A stretch of 64,000 nucleotides of DNA from Nocardia arthritidis NBRC 100137 (GTDB lineage Bacteria; Actinomycetota; Actinomycetes; Mycobacteriales; Mycobacteriaceae). The notes under the pieces were generated by a model. It was given only the letters and a program-made list of their open reading frames with translations. It was not told where the DNA came from and ran no database searches. Position 1 is the stretch's first letter. Each line of letters opens with the position of its first letter. This document shows positions 36,796 to 46,342 of this stretch, piece by piece. Position numbers and translations under genes: made by a program. The stretch spans positions 1 through 64,000 of the forward strand of contig NZ_BDBB01000002.1 in the NCBI RefSeq assembly GCF_001612765.1, given 5' to 3'.

Positions 36796-38637
36796 ATGCC
36801 ACCGCTTCGTTCACGAACCACGACCATCGGCCGCAATGCCGCAGGCGCGCGCGCACTCTGGCGCGCCACCGGCATGACCGACACCGACTTCGGCAAGCCG
36901 ATCGTCGCCATCGCGAACTCCTACACCCAGTTCGTGCCCGGCCACGTGCACCTGAAGAACGTCGGCGACATCGTGGCCGACGCGGTGCGCGCCGCCGGCG
37001 GCGTTCCGCGCGAATTCCACACCATCGCCGTCGACGACGGCATCGCCATGGGCCACGGCGGCATGCTCTACTCGCTGCCCTCGCGCGAGATCATCGCCGA
37101 CTCCGTCGAGTACATGGTGAACGCGCACACCGCCGACGCGCTGGTCTGCATCTCCAACTGCGACAAGATCACCCCGGGCATGCTCAATGCGGCCATGCGG
37201 CTGAACATTCCGGCGGTGTTCGTCTCCGGCGGGCCGATGGAGGCGGGCAAGGCGGTGGTGGTCGGCGGCGTCGCGCAGGCGCCCACCGACCTGATCACGG
37301 CGATCTCCGCGAGCGCGAATCAGGCGGTGTCGGAGGAGGGGCTGTCGGAGGTGGAGCGGTCGGCGTGCCCGACCTGCGGCTCGTGCTCGGGCATGTTCAC
37401 CGCGAACTCGATGAACTGCCTCACCGAGGCGCTCGGTCTCGCGCTGCCCGGCAACGGCTCCACCCTCGCCACGCATGCCGCGCGCCGGGCACTGTTCGAG
37501 CGGGCGGGCACCGTCGTGGTCGACATCGCCAACCGCTGGTACCGCGAGGACGACGCGTCCGTGCTGCCGCGCAACGTCGCCAACGCCAAGGCTTTCCGCA
37601 ACGCGATGGCGCTGGACGTCGCGATGGGCGGCTCGACCAACACCGTGCTGCACACCTTGGCCGCCGCGCAGGAAGGTGAGATCGACTTCGATCTGCACAC
37701 CATCGAGGAGACCAGCCGCCGGGTGCCCACCCTGTCGAAGGTGTCGCCGAACTCCGACTACCACATGGAGGACGTGCACCGCGCCGGCGGCATCCCCGCC
37801 ATCCTCGGCGAATTGCGCCGCGCGGGCCTGCTGGAGACCGACGTCACCACCGTGCACACCGCGAGCTTCGACGAGTGGCTCGACACCTGGGACATCCGTT
37901 CCGGCAAGGCTTCCCAGGAAGCCATCGAACTCTTTCACGCCGCACCGGGCGGGGTGCGCACCACCGAGCCGTTCTCCACCGACAACCGCTGGTCGTCGCT
38001 GGACACCGACGCCACGGGCGGTTGCATCCGCGACCTCGAGCACGCCTACACCACCGAAGGCGGCCTGGTCGTGCTGCGCGGCAATATCGCGCCCGACGGC
38101 GCGGTGCTCAAGACCGCGGGCATCGACGAGGAACTGTTCACCTTCCAGGGGCCCGCGGTGGTGGTGGACTCGCAGGAGGAGGCCGTGTCGGTCATCCTCG
38201 GCAAGAAGATCAAGCCCGGCGACGTGATCGTGGTCCGCTACGAAGGCCCCGCGGGCGGCCCCGGCATGCAGGAGATGCTGCACCCGACCGCGTTCCTGAA
38301 GGGTTCCGGGCTCGGCAAGCAGTGCGCGCTGATCACCGACGGCCGGTTCTCCGGCGGCACCTCGGGTCTGTCGATCGGGCACATCTCGCCCGAGGCGGCC
38401 AGCGGCGGCGTCATCGGCCTGGTCGAGAACGGCGACCAGATCCGCATCGACGTGGCCACCCGCACGCTCGAGGTCCTCGTCGACGACGCCGTCCTCGCCG
38501 AACGCCGCGCGAAGATGGAAGCCTCCGAACGGCCCTGGCAGCCGGCCAACCGCGATCGTCCGGTGACGACCGCGCTGCGCGCCTACGCCGCCATGGCCAC
38601 CTCGGCGGACAAGGGAGCCGTGCGGCACGTGCCGTAG
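36796..38637 (+). CDS. ilvD: dihydroxy-acid dehydratase
   Basis: The 613-residue protein is an IlvD/Edd-family dehydratase with iron-sulphur cluster cysteines in [12 protein letters not shown] and [26 protein letters not shown], a [10 protein letters not shown] segment and the C-terminal [20 protein letters not shown]. It makes the 2-keto acid precursors of valine and isoleucine. ATG 36796 is chosen because the family N-terminus PPLRSRTTT(I)[13 protein letters not shown] begins there. It stands across the cfp6-like gene from the ilvBNC operon and has its own promoter; a strong terminator follows. Confidence 0.95.
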   Translation: MPPLRSRTTTIGRNAAGARALWRATGMTDTDFGKPIVAIANSYTQFVPGHVHLKNVGDIVADAVRAAGGVPREFHTIAVDDGIAMGHGGMLYSLPSREIIADSVEYMVNAHTADALVCISNCDKITPGMLNAAMRLNIPAVFVSGGPMEAGKAVVVGGVAQAPTDLITAISASANQAVSEEGLSEVERSACPTCGSCSGMFTANSMNCLTEALGLALPGNGSTLATHAARRALFERAGTVVVDIANRWYREDDASVLPRNVANAKAFRNAMALDVAMGGSTNTVLHTLAAAQEGEIDFDLHTIEETSRRVPTLSKVSPNSDYHMEDVHRAGGIPAILGELRRAGLLETDVTTVHTASFDEWLDTWDIRSGKASQEAIELFHAAPGGVRTTEPFSTDNRWSSLDTDATGGCIRDLEHAYTTEGGLVVLRGNIAPDGAVLKTAGIDEELFTFQGPAVVVDSQEEAVSVILGKKIKPGDVIVVRYEGPAGGPGMQEMLHPTAFLKGSGLGKQCALITDGRFSGGTSGLSIGHISPEAASGGVIGLVENGDQIRIDVATRTLEVLVDDAVLAERRAKMEASERPWQPANRDRPVTTALRAYAAMATSADKGAVRHVP

Positions 38638-38671
38638 CTCCCGCGTCGCGCGGCCCGACCGAACGCGAAGG

Positions 38672-38702
38672 CCCCTTCGCCCCATATTGCGGGGCGAAGG
38701 GG
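38672..38702. terminator. bidirectional terminator between ilvD and doxX-like gene
   Basis: A perfect 12-bp stem, ccccttcgcccc with ggggcgaagggg, encloses a 7-base loop with T-richness on the right side. It lies between convergent stops. Confidence 0.9.
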
Positions 38703-38719
38703 TCTTTGTTCGTCCGGAC

Positions 38720-39595
38720 TCAGTCGAAGGGACCGATGCCGGTGAGCGGGTTGCCACCGTGCAGGTACCAGTAGGCGCCGACCGCGGCGGCCACGGCGAG
38801 AAGAAGGACGACGAAGGACCCTGCGGCGGGACGAACGGCCCAACCCCGGTTGCGGTCGAAGGACAAGCGACCCGGGCCGGTCAGGATGATCGCGGCGGCG
38901 GCGCCGGCGAGGATGCTTTCCAACTCCACAGCGCCCGGCCCGGCTTTGTACTGGAACCCCGGGGCCATCCCCTGCTTCCAGGCCCACGCGTCCAGGATCA
39001 CCGCGAGCACCGCGCCCGCGGCCAGCGGGGTGGCCAGCCCGAGGATCAGCAGTGCGCCGCCGCCCACCTCGCCCGCCGTGACCAGCATCGCGGACAGGCT
39101 CGGGTGATCCCAGCCGCCGCGCTCCATCATGTCGCGGGTGCCGTCCAGGCCGGGGCCGTGGAACCAACCGGTGAGCTTCTGCAAACCGTGGTAGAGGAAG
39201 GTGCCGCCGACGACCCAGCGCAACAACAACAAACCGAGATCGAGTGTGCCGCGCCTGGTCTCGCCGGTGCGGCGGCGCAGGCGGCCGGTGTCGTTCGGCG
39301 GAGCGGGGGCGGGCGGGATGCTGGCGTACTCGTAGGTGGACCCCTTGCCCCCGGCGGCTTTGCTCTCGGCGGTGGTCGGCACCTCCGGGTCGAGCCCGAG
39401 TTCGTCATCGGTGCGCGGGACGTCCTTGGACATCTGCGGACGCTGGGCCGGGTCCACTCGCGCGAATTGCTCGGTCGGCGAGTCGTACGGGCTGGTCACC
39501 CCTCGACCGGTGGACGACACCGCCGACTGCTCGGCCGTAGCGGCAGTGGCCTCCCCGGCCTTGGATTCCGGCGTGTCTTTCGGCTTGTCGGTCAC
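38720..39595 (-). CDS. DoxX-family membrane protein with long N-terminal tail
   Basis: The 291-residue protein has about 110 disordered, charged residues followed by a four-helix DoxX domain: LLLLRWVVGGTFLYHGLQKLTGWFHGPGLDGTRD, AMLVTAGEVGGGALLILGL, and two more helices, then a last hydrophobic segment near the C-terminus. It corresponds in position to M. tuberculosis Rv3005c. DoxX proteins are linked with redox homeostasis at the membrane. GTG 39595 is chosen; TTG 39601 would add two residues. It is divergent from the lppZ-like gene. Confidence 0.88.
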   Translation of the reverse strand: MTDKPKDTPESKAGEATAATAEQSAVSSTGRGVTSPYDSPTEQFARVDPAQRPQMSKDVPRTDDELGLDPEVPTTAESKAAGGKGSTYEYASIPPAPAPPNDTGRLRRRTGETRRGTLDLGLLLLRWVVGGTFLYHGLQKLTGWFHGPGLDGTRDMMERGGWDHPSLSAMLVTAGEVGGGALLILGLATPLAAGAVLAVILDAWAWKQGMAPGFQYKAGPGAVELESILAGAAAAIILTGPGRLSFDRNRGWAVRPAAGSFVVLLLAVAAAVGAYWYLHGGNPLTGIGPFD

Positions 39596-39713
39596 GGCCA
39601 ATACCCTATGCCGCACCCTGCCACGGCGGGCAAGTACCGCACGGCGTGTCAGTGTGCGCGCAACACGCACCCGGAGGGGGCGCGGGCAACGGTATTTCCG
39701 TAACGTCTGAGCT

Positions 39714-40820
39714 ATGAGTTTGGTTGTCGTGGGCCGCGTCGCGGCGAGCTTGGCGCTCGGCTCCGTCCTGCTGGTCGGGTGCGCCCGGTTCGACGATTCG
39801 GCGTCCAGTCCGTTCACCCCCGAACCGACCCTGCGCGGAGCCAACATCGACCCGAAGAAACCGAGCCAGTCGCCCACCTCGACCACCCGGCCGAGCGGCC
39901 CGTGCATCGATCCGGACCCGGCGGTGGTCGCCACCTGCCTGGACACCACCGGCGGCCTGGTCACGCTCGCCGACGGCGCGCTGGTCGCCGAGCGCAGGAC
40001 CGGACGGATCATGAAGGTGGCTCCGGAGCAGCCGCCGGTCGAGATCGCCAAGCTGGACGTGGACGGCTCCGGCGACGGCGGCCTCAGCGACATCGCGCTG
40101 TCGCCCACCTACCACGAAGACGGCCTGATGTACGCCTACATCACCACCGGCAGCGACAACCGGGTGGTGCGCATCGCCGAAGGCGGCTCCCCCAAGGACG
40201 TCCTCACCGGGATCCCGAAGGGCGCGACCGGGAATCACGGCGCGATCGACTTCGCCGCGCCCGACCAGATGCTGGTGCTGACCGGCGACGCGGGCAACCC
40301 CGGCGCGGCTGCCTCGGCGGGCTCGCTCGCGGGCAAACTGCTGCGCGTGAAGTCTCCGGTGCCCGGCCGTACGCCCGCGCCGGAAATCGCCGTCTCCGGC
40401 ATCGGCACCGCGGGGGACGTGTGCCGGGACAGCAAGGACAGCATCTGGATCACCGACCGCACCCCCGCCGAGGACCGGCTGCAACGGCTCGGCGACGACG
40501 GCGTGGTCACCACCACGTGGACCTGGCCGGACCGGCCCGGCGTCGCGGGCTGCGCCGCGGCGACCGACGGTGTCGCGATCTCGCTGACCCGCGCGAAGGC
40601 CCTCGCCATCGCCGCCGCCGACCCCAACACCCACGCGGTCACCGCGGCGCCGACCCTGATGGCGCAGGACAAGTACGGGCAGCTCGGCGGCGCGGCGGTC
40701 GGCGCCGACGGCACCATCTGGGTGACCACGGTGAACAAGACCGACGGCCAGCCCGGCCCGTTCGACGACCGCGTCGTCCGCATCCCGCCACCGCAGGCCG
40801 GAGGCGGCGGACCGGACTGA
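39714..40820 (+). CDS. lppZ: LppZ-like lipoprotein with sorbosone-dehydrogenase-type beta-propeller
   Basis: The 368-residue protein has a lipobox (LVGC, Cys near 23) and should be a lipid-anchored surface protein. After a Pro/Ser/Thr-rich linker the rest is a beta-propeller of the glucose/sorbosone dehydrogenase type (RTGRIMKV, GDGGLSDIALSPTYHEDGLMYAYIT, NHGAIDFAAPDQMLVLTGDAG, GSLAGKLLRV). Location next to the DoxX gene matches Rv3006 (lppZ) of M. tuberculosis. Its enzymatic activity is unproven. Confidence 0.86.
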   Translation: MSLVVVGRVAASLALGSVLLVGCARFDDSASSPFTPEPTLRGANIDPKKPSQSPTSTTRPSGPCIDPDPAVVATCLDTTGGLVTLADGALVAERRTGRIMKVAPEQPPVEIAKLDVDGSGDGGLSDIALSPTYHEDGLMYAYITTGSDNRVVRIAEGGSPKDVLTGIPKGATGNHGAIDFAAPDQMLVLTGDAGNPGAAASAGSLAGKLLRVKSPVPGRTPAPEIAVSGIGTAGDVCRDSKDSIWITDRTPAEDRLQRLGDDGVVTTTWTWPDRPGVAGCAAATDGVAISLTRAKALAIAAADPNTHAVTAAPTLMAQDKYGQLGGAAVGADGTIWVTTVNKTDGQPGPFDDRVVRIPPPQAGGGGPD

Positions 40821-40896
40821 GCGGGGTTTGTCTGGCCGATGGCGTGACGCCCGTTGTGCTGGATCGCGTGAGGCATGTGCTCCAGCAAGGGTCCGG

Positions 40897-41283
40897 TCAG
40901 CGGAATCGTGGATCTGCCAGCAGCACTACGCGGTCGGCCGCGGGATCGAATCCGAGCACCGGGTTACCGTAGTCGCCTTCCGCGGTCATGGATACCGGCT
41001 TGCCCACGCGACGGCCGATCGCACGCAACAAGCCGCACAGGATGTCCACCCCGGGCTGACCGCGCAGTTCGCGAAGGTCGATGTCGAAATCGATCTCCGT
41101 GGCCGACACCGGACGGAAGATCGCCAGCACATCCGGGGCAAGCCGGACACGCAGGTCGATCATCCGCCCAGGGTCGAAGAACGTCTCGACGTCACTCCAC
41201 AGCAGATCCGGCGCCCTCCCATGCTGCCGGTCCGGGCCATCGGGACGCAGCCCGATTACTCCGCGATTCTCAGGATTCGTCAC
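40897..41283 (-). CDS. small protein of unknown function
   Basis: The 128-residue product shows an ordered alpha/beta composition: LLWSDVETFFDPGR, IDLRVRLAPDVLAIFRPVSATEIDFDIDLREL and a final VLGFDPAADRVVLLAD strand. No family was recognised. GTG 41283 lies inside the last 14 bases of the LysR-type gene, so it is probably cotranscribed with it. Base use is chromosomal. Confidence 0.65.
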   Translation of the reverse strand: MTNPENRGVIGLRPDGPDRQHGRAPDLLWSDVETFFDPGRMIDLRVRLAPDVLAIFRPVSATEIDFDIDLRELRGQPGVDILCGLLRAIGRRVGKPVSMTAEGDYGNPVLGFDPAADRVVLLADPRFR

Positions 41284-42154
41284 GATCCACCGGGACGCCG
41301 AGCACAGTGAGAAAGGCGGTGGCCGCCGGCGGGCGGCTGCGGCTCCAGATGACGTATTCGACGCGGGCCGGGGCGTCGGAGACCTCGATGGTGACCACGC
41401 CCTCGAGTTGCGGCGCGTAGGCGGAGGGCAGCATGGCTACGGCGAGGCCGGGGCGGACGAGTCGAGCGATGTAGTCGGCGCTGGTCACTTCGAAGGCGAC
41501 GTCGCGGTCCAGGCCTGCGGCCTGGAAGGCTTGGTCGGATTGGAGGCGTCCGGCGGTTGCGGCCGGAAGGTCTACGAACACCTCGGAGGAGAGTCTGCGC
41601 AGATCGACCGTGGGCGCACCGGCGAGGGGATGGTCGGGTGCGACCACGGCGACGAGCCGGTCACGGGCGAGTTCGTGGGCGTCGACGCCTCGTGGTCGCG
41701 CCGTGGTCGGCAGTCCCAGGAAAGCCACGTCGAGGGCTCCCTGCGTGACTCGCTCGACGAGTTCCTCGCTCGCGCCCACCCGCAGGCTGATGCGCACGTG
41801 CGGATACCGCTGCCGGAAGTCACGCAGCGCCTCCGGGATGTCGACCGCGGCGACGGTGGGGATCAGGCCGACGGCGAGCCGTCCGCGTACCTCGCCGACC
41901 GCCGCGGCGACCTCGGCGGCCGCGCGCTCGGCGGCGTCCAGGCATTGGCGGGCAGCCGGAAGGAACGCCGCACCGGCCGGTGTCAAACGCACCCGGCGGC
42001 TCGTGCGCTCGAACAGTCGCGCGCCCAATTCCCGTTCCAGGCGGGCGATCTGGTGACTCAGCGCGGACTGGACCACCAGGCATCGTTCGGCGGCCCGGGT
42101 GAAGCTGTTCGTCTCGGCCACGGCAAGGACGTACCGCATCTGCTGAAGCTCCAC
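41270..42154 (-). CDS. LysR-family transcriptional regulator
   Basis: The 294-residue protein has the LysR helix-turn-helix at the N-terminus, MRYVLAVAETNSFTRAAERCLVVQSALSHQIARLERELGARLFER, followed by the two-lobe effector domain (GRLAVGLIPTVAAVDIPEAL, HPLAGAPTVDLRRL, GLAVAMLPSAYA). It is divergent from an EamA exporter gene and should control it in response to an unknown ligand. The GTG start at 42154 gives a standard length. Confidence 0.93.
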   Translation of the reverse strand: MELQQMRYVLAVAETNSFTRAAERCLVVQSALSHQIARLERELGARLFERTSRRVRLTPAGAAFLPAARQCLDAAERAAAEVAAAVGEVRGRLAVGLIPTVAAVDIPEALRDFRQRYPHVRISLRVGASEELVERVTQGALDVAFLGLPTTARPRGVDAHELARDRLVAVVAPDHPLAGAPTVDLRRLSSEVFVDLPAATAGRLQSDQAFQAAGLDRDVAFEVTSADYIARLVRPGLAVAMLPSAYAPQLEGVVTIEVSDAPARVEYVIWSRSRPPAATAFLTVLGVPVDRDES

Positions 42155-42155
42155 G

Positions 42156-42211
42156 GATCAATCATGTATCGAGATCGATGAAGTGACAAACATGTGTTGG
42201 ACTCATTGATC
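42156..42211. promoter_or_regulatory. divergent promoter with inverted repeat, probable LysR-protein target
   Basis: GATCAAT at 42156-42162 and its complement ATTGATC at 42205-42211 bracket an AT-richer core between the divergent starts. The spacing is long for one LysR site, so these may be two half-site regions. Assignment rests on position and symmetry. Confidence 0.4.
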
Positions 42212-42233
42212 GGCACGGGGCGAGACTGCTCAC

Positions 42234-43166
42234 GTGGAAAGTTCAGCAGCACAGCGGATCTCCGGCAGAGACGGAAATCTCCCTCGCACCGTCCTGACGG
42301 CGCTCGCTCCCATGTCCTGGGGCACGACATATGTCGTCACCACCGAACTCCTTCCACCGGGGCATCCGCTTTTCGCCGGGCTCCTGCGCGCGTTGCCCGC
42401 GGGTGTGCTCGCGCTGGCGTTCACGCGGACCCTGCCGCGGGGACCCTGGTGGGGCAAAGCCGCGGTGCTGGGCGTGCTCAATATCGGGCTGCTGTTCCCG
42501 CTGTTGTTCCTCGCCGCCGAACGCCTACCCGGCGGGGTGGCCGCGACCTTGGCGGCGGCCCAGCCGCTCGTCGTAGCCGTCCTGGCTGTGGTGGTCCTGC
42601 ACGAGAGCCCGTCGGCCTGGCGCCTGACCTGGGGCGCGATAGGCGTCGTCGGCGTCGGCTTGGTGGTGATCGGGCCGGAGGCAACCCTCGATCTCGCGGG
42701 GATCGTGGCGGGCCTCGCCGCCGCGGCCTCGATGGCGCTGGGCCTGACGCTCACGAAGAAGTGGGGACGGCCCGCCGAGGCGAGTCCCACCGCTTTCGCC
42801 GGCTGGCAGCTCACCGCGGGAGGCCTGTTCCTGCTGCCCCTCACGTTCCTCGTCGAGGGTCCGCCTCCCGCGATCGACCCGCCCGCTGCCCTCGGCTACC
42901 TATGGCTGGGTCTGCTCGGCGGTCTGCTCGCCTATGTCCTCTGGTTCCGCGGCATCGGGACGTTGCCGGTCACCTCCGTCGCGGTTCTCGTCCTGCTCTC
43001 GCCGCTGGTCGCCGCGGTTCTCGGCGCGATCCTGCTCGGCCAGACGCTCGGCCCGATCCAGCTCGCCGGGTTCGGGCTCGCGCTCGCCGCGATCGTCGCG
43101 GGACAGCTTCCCGCTCCCAGCCGCTCATCCCACGTTGTCGAGACACCCGAAGGGGTACTGAAATGA
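42234..43166 (+). CDS. EamA/DMT-family transporter
   Basis: The 310-residue protein has about ten hydrophobic helices arranged as two EamA repeats, the first including APMSWGTTYVVTTELLPPGHPLFAGLLRALPAG and GGVAATLAAAQPLVVAVLA, the second including GLLAYVLWFRGIGTLPVTSVAVLVLLSPLVAAVLG. It is a drug/metabolite-type exporter of unknown substrate in the cytoplasmic membrane. GTG 42234 is the likely start. The stop overlaps the next gene by 4 bp. Confidence 0.92.
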   Translation: MESSAAQRISGRDGNLPRTVLTALAPMSWGTTYVVTTELLPPGHPLFAGLLRALPAGVLALAFTRTLPRGPWWGKAAVLGVLNIGLLFPLLFLAAERLPGGVAATLAAAQPLVVAVLAVVVLHESPSAWRLTWGAIGVVGVGLVVIGPEATLDLAGIVAGLAAAASMALGLTLTKKWGRPAEASPTAFAGWQLTAGGLFLLPLTFLVEGPPPAIDPPAALGYLWLGLLGGLLAYVLWFRGIGTLPVTSVAVLVLLSPLVAAVLGAILLGQTLGPIQLAGFGLALAAIVAGQLPAPSRSSHVVETPEGVLK

Positions 43167-43795
43167 AGATCACCGTCGTCGGAGCCAACGGCATGGTCGG
43201 CTCACGCGTCGTCGACGAAGGCTCCAGCCGGGGCCATGAGATCGTCGCCGTGTTCCGGAAACAGCCGCCGACCGTCCTGCCTCCGGGGGTGACCGCAATC
43301 GAGGGCGACGCGAACGACCCCGCCCGGATGGGCGAACTGTTCCACGGCACCGACGCGATCGTGGCCGCGACCCGCCCGGGCTCCGGCCAGGAACACACTG
43401 TCACGGCGACGACGACTGCCCTGCTGGACGCGGCCACGGCTACCCGGACGCGCATCCTCGTGGTCGGCGGCGCCGCGCCGCTGCGGATTCCGGGGCGCCC
43501 CGATCGGCTCGTTCTCGACAGTCCGGAGTACGTACCGCCGGCGATTCGCACCATCGCCGCCGCCAGCGTCTCGCAATGGGAAACCTGCCGAGCGCATCCG
43601 GCCGACTGGGTCTATCTCAGCCCGCCCGCCCTCCTCGAACCCGGACAGCGCACCGGAAAGTACCGACGCGGCACCACCACCCTCGTCACCAGCGCCGACG
43701 GTGCGTCCCGGATCTCGGCGGAAGACTTCGCCGTGGCCATCCTGGACGAACTCGAGAACCCAGGTCAGAGCAGGCATTTCACTGTCGGCTACTGA
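43163..43795 (+). CDS. NAD(P)-binding (atypical SDR) protein
   Basis: The 210-residue protein starts with an NAD(P)-binding motif, ITVVGANGMVGSRVVDE, and contains IVGGAAPLRI-like and DWVYLSPPALLEPGQRTGKYR segments typical of the NmrA/YwnB-type flavin-reductase-like epimerase family. It probably reduces or senses a pyridine nucleotide substrate. The ATG overlaps the transporter stop (ATGA), so it belongs to the LysR-controlled operon. Confidence 0.87.
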   Translation: MKITVVGANGMVGSRVVDEGSSRGHEIVAVFRKQPPTVLPPGVTAIEGDANDPARMGELFHGTDAIVAATRPGSGQEHTVTATTTALLDAATATRTRILVVGGAAPLRIPGRPDRLVLDSPEYVPPAIRTIAAASVSQWETCRAHPADWVYLSPPALLEPGQRTGKYRRGTTTLVTSADGASRISAEDFAVAILDELENPGQSRHFTVGY

Positions 43796-43826
43796 GCGCG
43801 GATTCCGGGACGGAGGCAACGATGAG

Positions 43827-44765
43827 ATGAAGCGAATCCTCGTGATCTCGGCCGCAGTCGCCTGCCTCGGCGCTACTGCGCTGGTATCCACCGACCGAAC
43901 GGCGGCACACCGCCCGGTCCGCACCGCGATCGACCTGCCCGCCGGATTCCAGCCGGAGGGCATCGCGATCGGGTCGCGACCGGTGGCCTTCTTCGGATCG
44001 CGGGCCGACGGCTCCATCTACCGCGCCGACCTGGTAACCGGTCGAGGCGACATCCTGAGCCCCGGGCCGGGTACGCCGGCGCTGGGGATGCAGATCGACC
44101 ACCACGACCGGCTGTTCGTCGCCGGAGGCACCGGCGGCGACGCCCGCGTCGTGGACACCCGCACCGGCGCGGTCGCGGCGAACTACCGGCTCGCGACGCC
44201 GCCGGACACGTTCGTCAACGACGTCGTACTGACGCCCGCGGGCGCGTGGTTCACCGACTCGCGCACGCCCGTGCTCTACCACCTGCCCATCGCCCACGAC
44301 GCTGCCCTGCCGCCACCCACGGCGGTGGTGCGTCGACCGCTGACCGGCGACATCCGCTACGAGCCCGGAGCGATCAACGCCAACGGGATCGTGCGCACGC
44401 CGGATGGCACCGGGCTGATCATCATGCAGTCGGTGACCGGCCGGTTGTTCCGTGTCGACCCCGCGACCGGTACGACGCGGCAGATCGATCTCGGCGCCGA
44501 CTCGCTGCCCGACGGCGACGGACTGCTGCTGTGTGGCAGCACATTGTTCGTCGTCCAGAACCGGTCCAACGCGATCGCCGTGGTAGCGCTCGATCCCGCG
44601 GGCACGACGGGCACGGTCGAACGGCGCGTCACCGACCCGCGTTTCGACGTACCGACGACCGTCGCCGCGTTCGGCGAACACCTGTACCTGCCGAACGCCC
44701 GCTACACCACGCCGCCGACCTCGAGCACGCCTTACAGCTCTATCGGGGTCGAGCGACCCCGATAG
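43827..44765 (+). CDS. secreted SMP-30/gluconolactonase-like beta-propeller
   Basis: The 312-residue protein has a signal peptide (KRILVISAAVACLGATALVS) and a six-bladed beta-propeller pattern: LPAGFQPEGIAIG, GSIYRADLVTGRG, LGMQIDHHDRLFVAGG, NDVVLTPAGAWFTDS and NGIVRTPDGTGLIIMQ. It may be a lactonase or a binding protein. GGAGG precedes ATG 43827. It follows the NAD(P)-binding gene by 31 bp in the same direction and ends inside a terminator hairpin. Confidence 0.85.
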   Translation: MKRILVISAAVACLGATALVSTDRTAAHRPVRTAIDLPAGFQPEGIAIGSRPVAFFGSRADGSIYRADLVTGRGDILSPGPGTPALGMQIDHHDRLFVAGGTGGDARVVDTRTGAVAANYRLATPPDTFVNDVVLTPAGAWFTDSRTPVLYHLPIAHDAALPPPTAVVRRPLTGDIRYEPGAINANGIVRTPDGTGLIIMQSVTGRLFRVDPATGTTRQIDLGADSLPDGDGLLLCGSTLFVVQNRSNAIAVVALDPAGTTGTVERRVTDPRFDVPTTVAAFGEHLYLPNARYTTPPTSSTPYSSIGVERPR

Positions 44766-44767
44766 AG
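44738..44767. terminator. perfect 14-bp hairpin overlapping the propeller gene end
   Basis: ctctatcggggtcg pairs exactly with cgaccccgatagag around a 2-base loop. The left arm and most of the right arm code for the last residues (SSIGVERPR) of the upstream gene. It sits directly before the convergent end of gatB and probably ends transcription both ways. Confidence 0.85.
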
Positions 44768-44772
44768 AGCCC

Positions 44773-46284
44773 TCAGCCGCAAGCGGCGAGCACGAGCTCC
44801 CGGACGCGGGCCGCGTCGGCCTGCCCTCGGGTCGCCTTCATGACGTCGCCGACGATCTTGCCCGCCGCCTGCACCTTGCCGGAGCGGATCTTGTCGGCGA
44901 TGTCGGGGTTGGCGGCCAGGGCCTTCTCCACCTCCGCCTGCAAGGCGCTGTCGTCGCTGACCATGCCGAGGCCCTTGGCTTCGACGATCTGCGCCGGGTC
45001 GCCCTCGCCGGCCAGCACGTGGTCGACGACCTGCTTGGCCACCTTGTTGTTGATCGTCTTCGCGTCGACCAGCTTGATCACCTCGGCGACCTGGGCCGGG
45101 GTGATCGGCAGCTCATCCAGCGCGACCTCGCGTTCCTTGGCCTTCTCGGTGAGGTAGGCGACCCACCAGGAGCGCGCCTCGTTGGCCGGGGCGCCCGCGT
45201 CGACGGTGGCGATGATCAGGTCCAGCGCACCCGCGTTGACCAGGTCGCGCATCACCTCGTCGGACACGCCCCAGTCGGACTGGATGCGCGCGCGGCGCAG
45301 CCAGGGGTACTCGGGGATGGTGCCGCGCAACCGCTCCACCCACTCCGCGTCGGGCGCGACCGGCTCGAGGTCGGGCTCGGGGAAGTAGCGGTAGTCCTCG
45401 GCGGTCTCCTTGCGGCGGCCGGGCGAGGTGGTGCCGTCGGTCTCGTGGAAGTGGCGGGTCTCCTGCACGATCGTGCCGCCGCTCGCGAGCACCGCCGCCT
45501 GCCTGCGCATCTCGTAGCGCACCGCGACCTCGACGCTGCGCAGCGAGTTGACGTTCTTGGTCTCGGTGCGGGTGCCGAATTCGGTTGCGCCGATCGGCAT
45601 CAGGGAGACGTTCGCGTCGCAGCGCAGTGAGCCCTGCTCCATCTTCACATCGGAGACGCCGAGCGACTTCAGCAGATCCCGCAGCGCCGTCACGTAGGCC
45701 CGCGCCACCTCCGGCGCCCGCTCCCCCGCTCCGGTGATCGGCTTGGTGACGATCTCGATCAACGGCACGCCCGCCCGGTTGTAGTCCAGCAGGGAGTGGC
45801 TGGCGCCGTGGATGCGACCGGTCGCGCCGCCGACGTGCACCGACTTGCCGGTGTCCTCCTCCATGTGCGCGCGCTCGATGTCGACGCGGAAGGTGCTGCC
45901 GTCGTCGAGCAGCACGTCCAGGTGCCCGTTCGTGGCGATCGGCTCGTCGTACTGGCTGATCTGATAGTTCTTCGGCTGATCGGGGTAGAAGTAGTTCTTG
46001 CGCGCGAACCGGCCCCACGGGGTGATCGAACAGTTCAGCGCCAGCCCGATGCGGATCGCGGACTCGACGGCCTTCTGATTCACCACCGGCAGTGAACCCG
46101 GCAGACCGAGGCACACCGGGCACACCTGGGTGTTCGGCTCTGCGCCGAACTCGGTCGGGCAACCGCAGAACATCTTCGTCGCGGTGTTCAGCTCGACGTG
46201 GACCTCCATGCCGAGCACCGGCTCGAACCGGGCGAGGACATCCGAGTAATCCATCAGGTCGACCGTGGGTGCGCTCATGGCCAT
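44773..46284 (-). CDS. gatB: aspartyl/glutamyl-tRNA amidotransferase subunit B
   Basis: The 503-residue protein is GatB: GMEVHVEL, the zinc-type cysteines in [51 protein letters not shown], and the C-terminal YqeY-like helical tail. It forms the GatCAB complex with GatC and GatA to convert misacylated Glu-tRNA(Gln) or Asp-tRNA(Asn). GatC and GatA genes are not in the window. Starts at 46284 and 46278 are both possible. Gene order with pfkA follows the mycobacterial locus, although a lipoprotein gene now separates them. Confidence 0.96.
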   Translation of the reverse strand: MAMSAPTVDLMDYSDVLARFEPVLGMEVHVELNTATKMFCGCPTEFGAEPNTQVCPVCLGLPGSLPVVNQKAVESAIRIGLALNCSITPWGRFARKNYFYPDQPKNYQISQYDEPIATNGHLDVLLDDGSTFRVDIERAHMEEDTGKSVHVGGATGRIHGASHSLLDYNRAGVPLIEIVTKPITGAGERAPEVARAYVTALRDLLKSLGVSDVKMEQGSLRCDANVSLMPIGATEFGTRTETKNVNSLRSVEVAVRYEMRRQAAVLASGGTIVQETRHFHETDGTTSPGRRKETAEDYRYFPEPDLEPVAPDAEWVERLRGTIPEYPWLRRARIQSDWGVSDEVMRDLVNAGALDLIIATVDAGAPANEARSWWVAYLTEKAKEREVALDELPITPAQVAEVIKLVDAKTINNKVAKQVVDHVLAGEGDPAQIVEAKGLGMVSDDSALQAEVEKALAANPDIADKIRSGKVQAAGKIVGDVMKATRGQADAARVRELVLAACG

Positions 46285-46342
46285 CAGTTTAGGTAAACGC
46301 TCCCGTCGCAGCGCAGCGGCTCTCGCGTCGTGCGGCGGCGCG

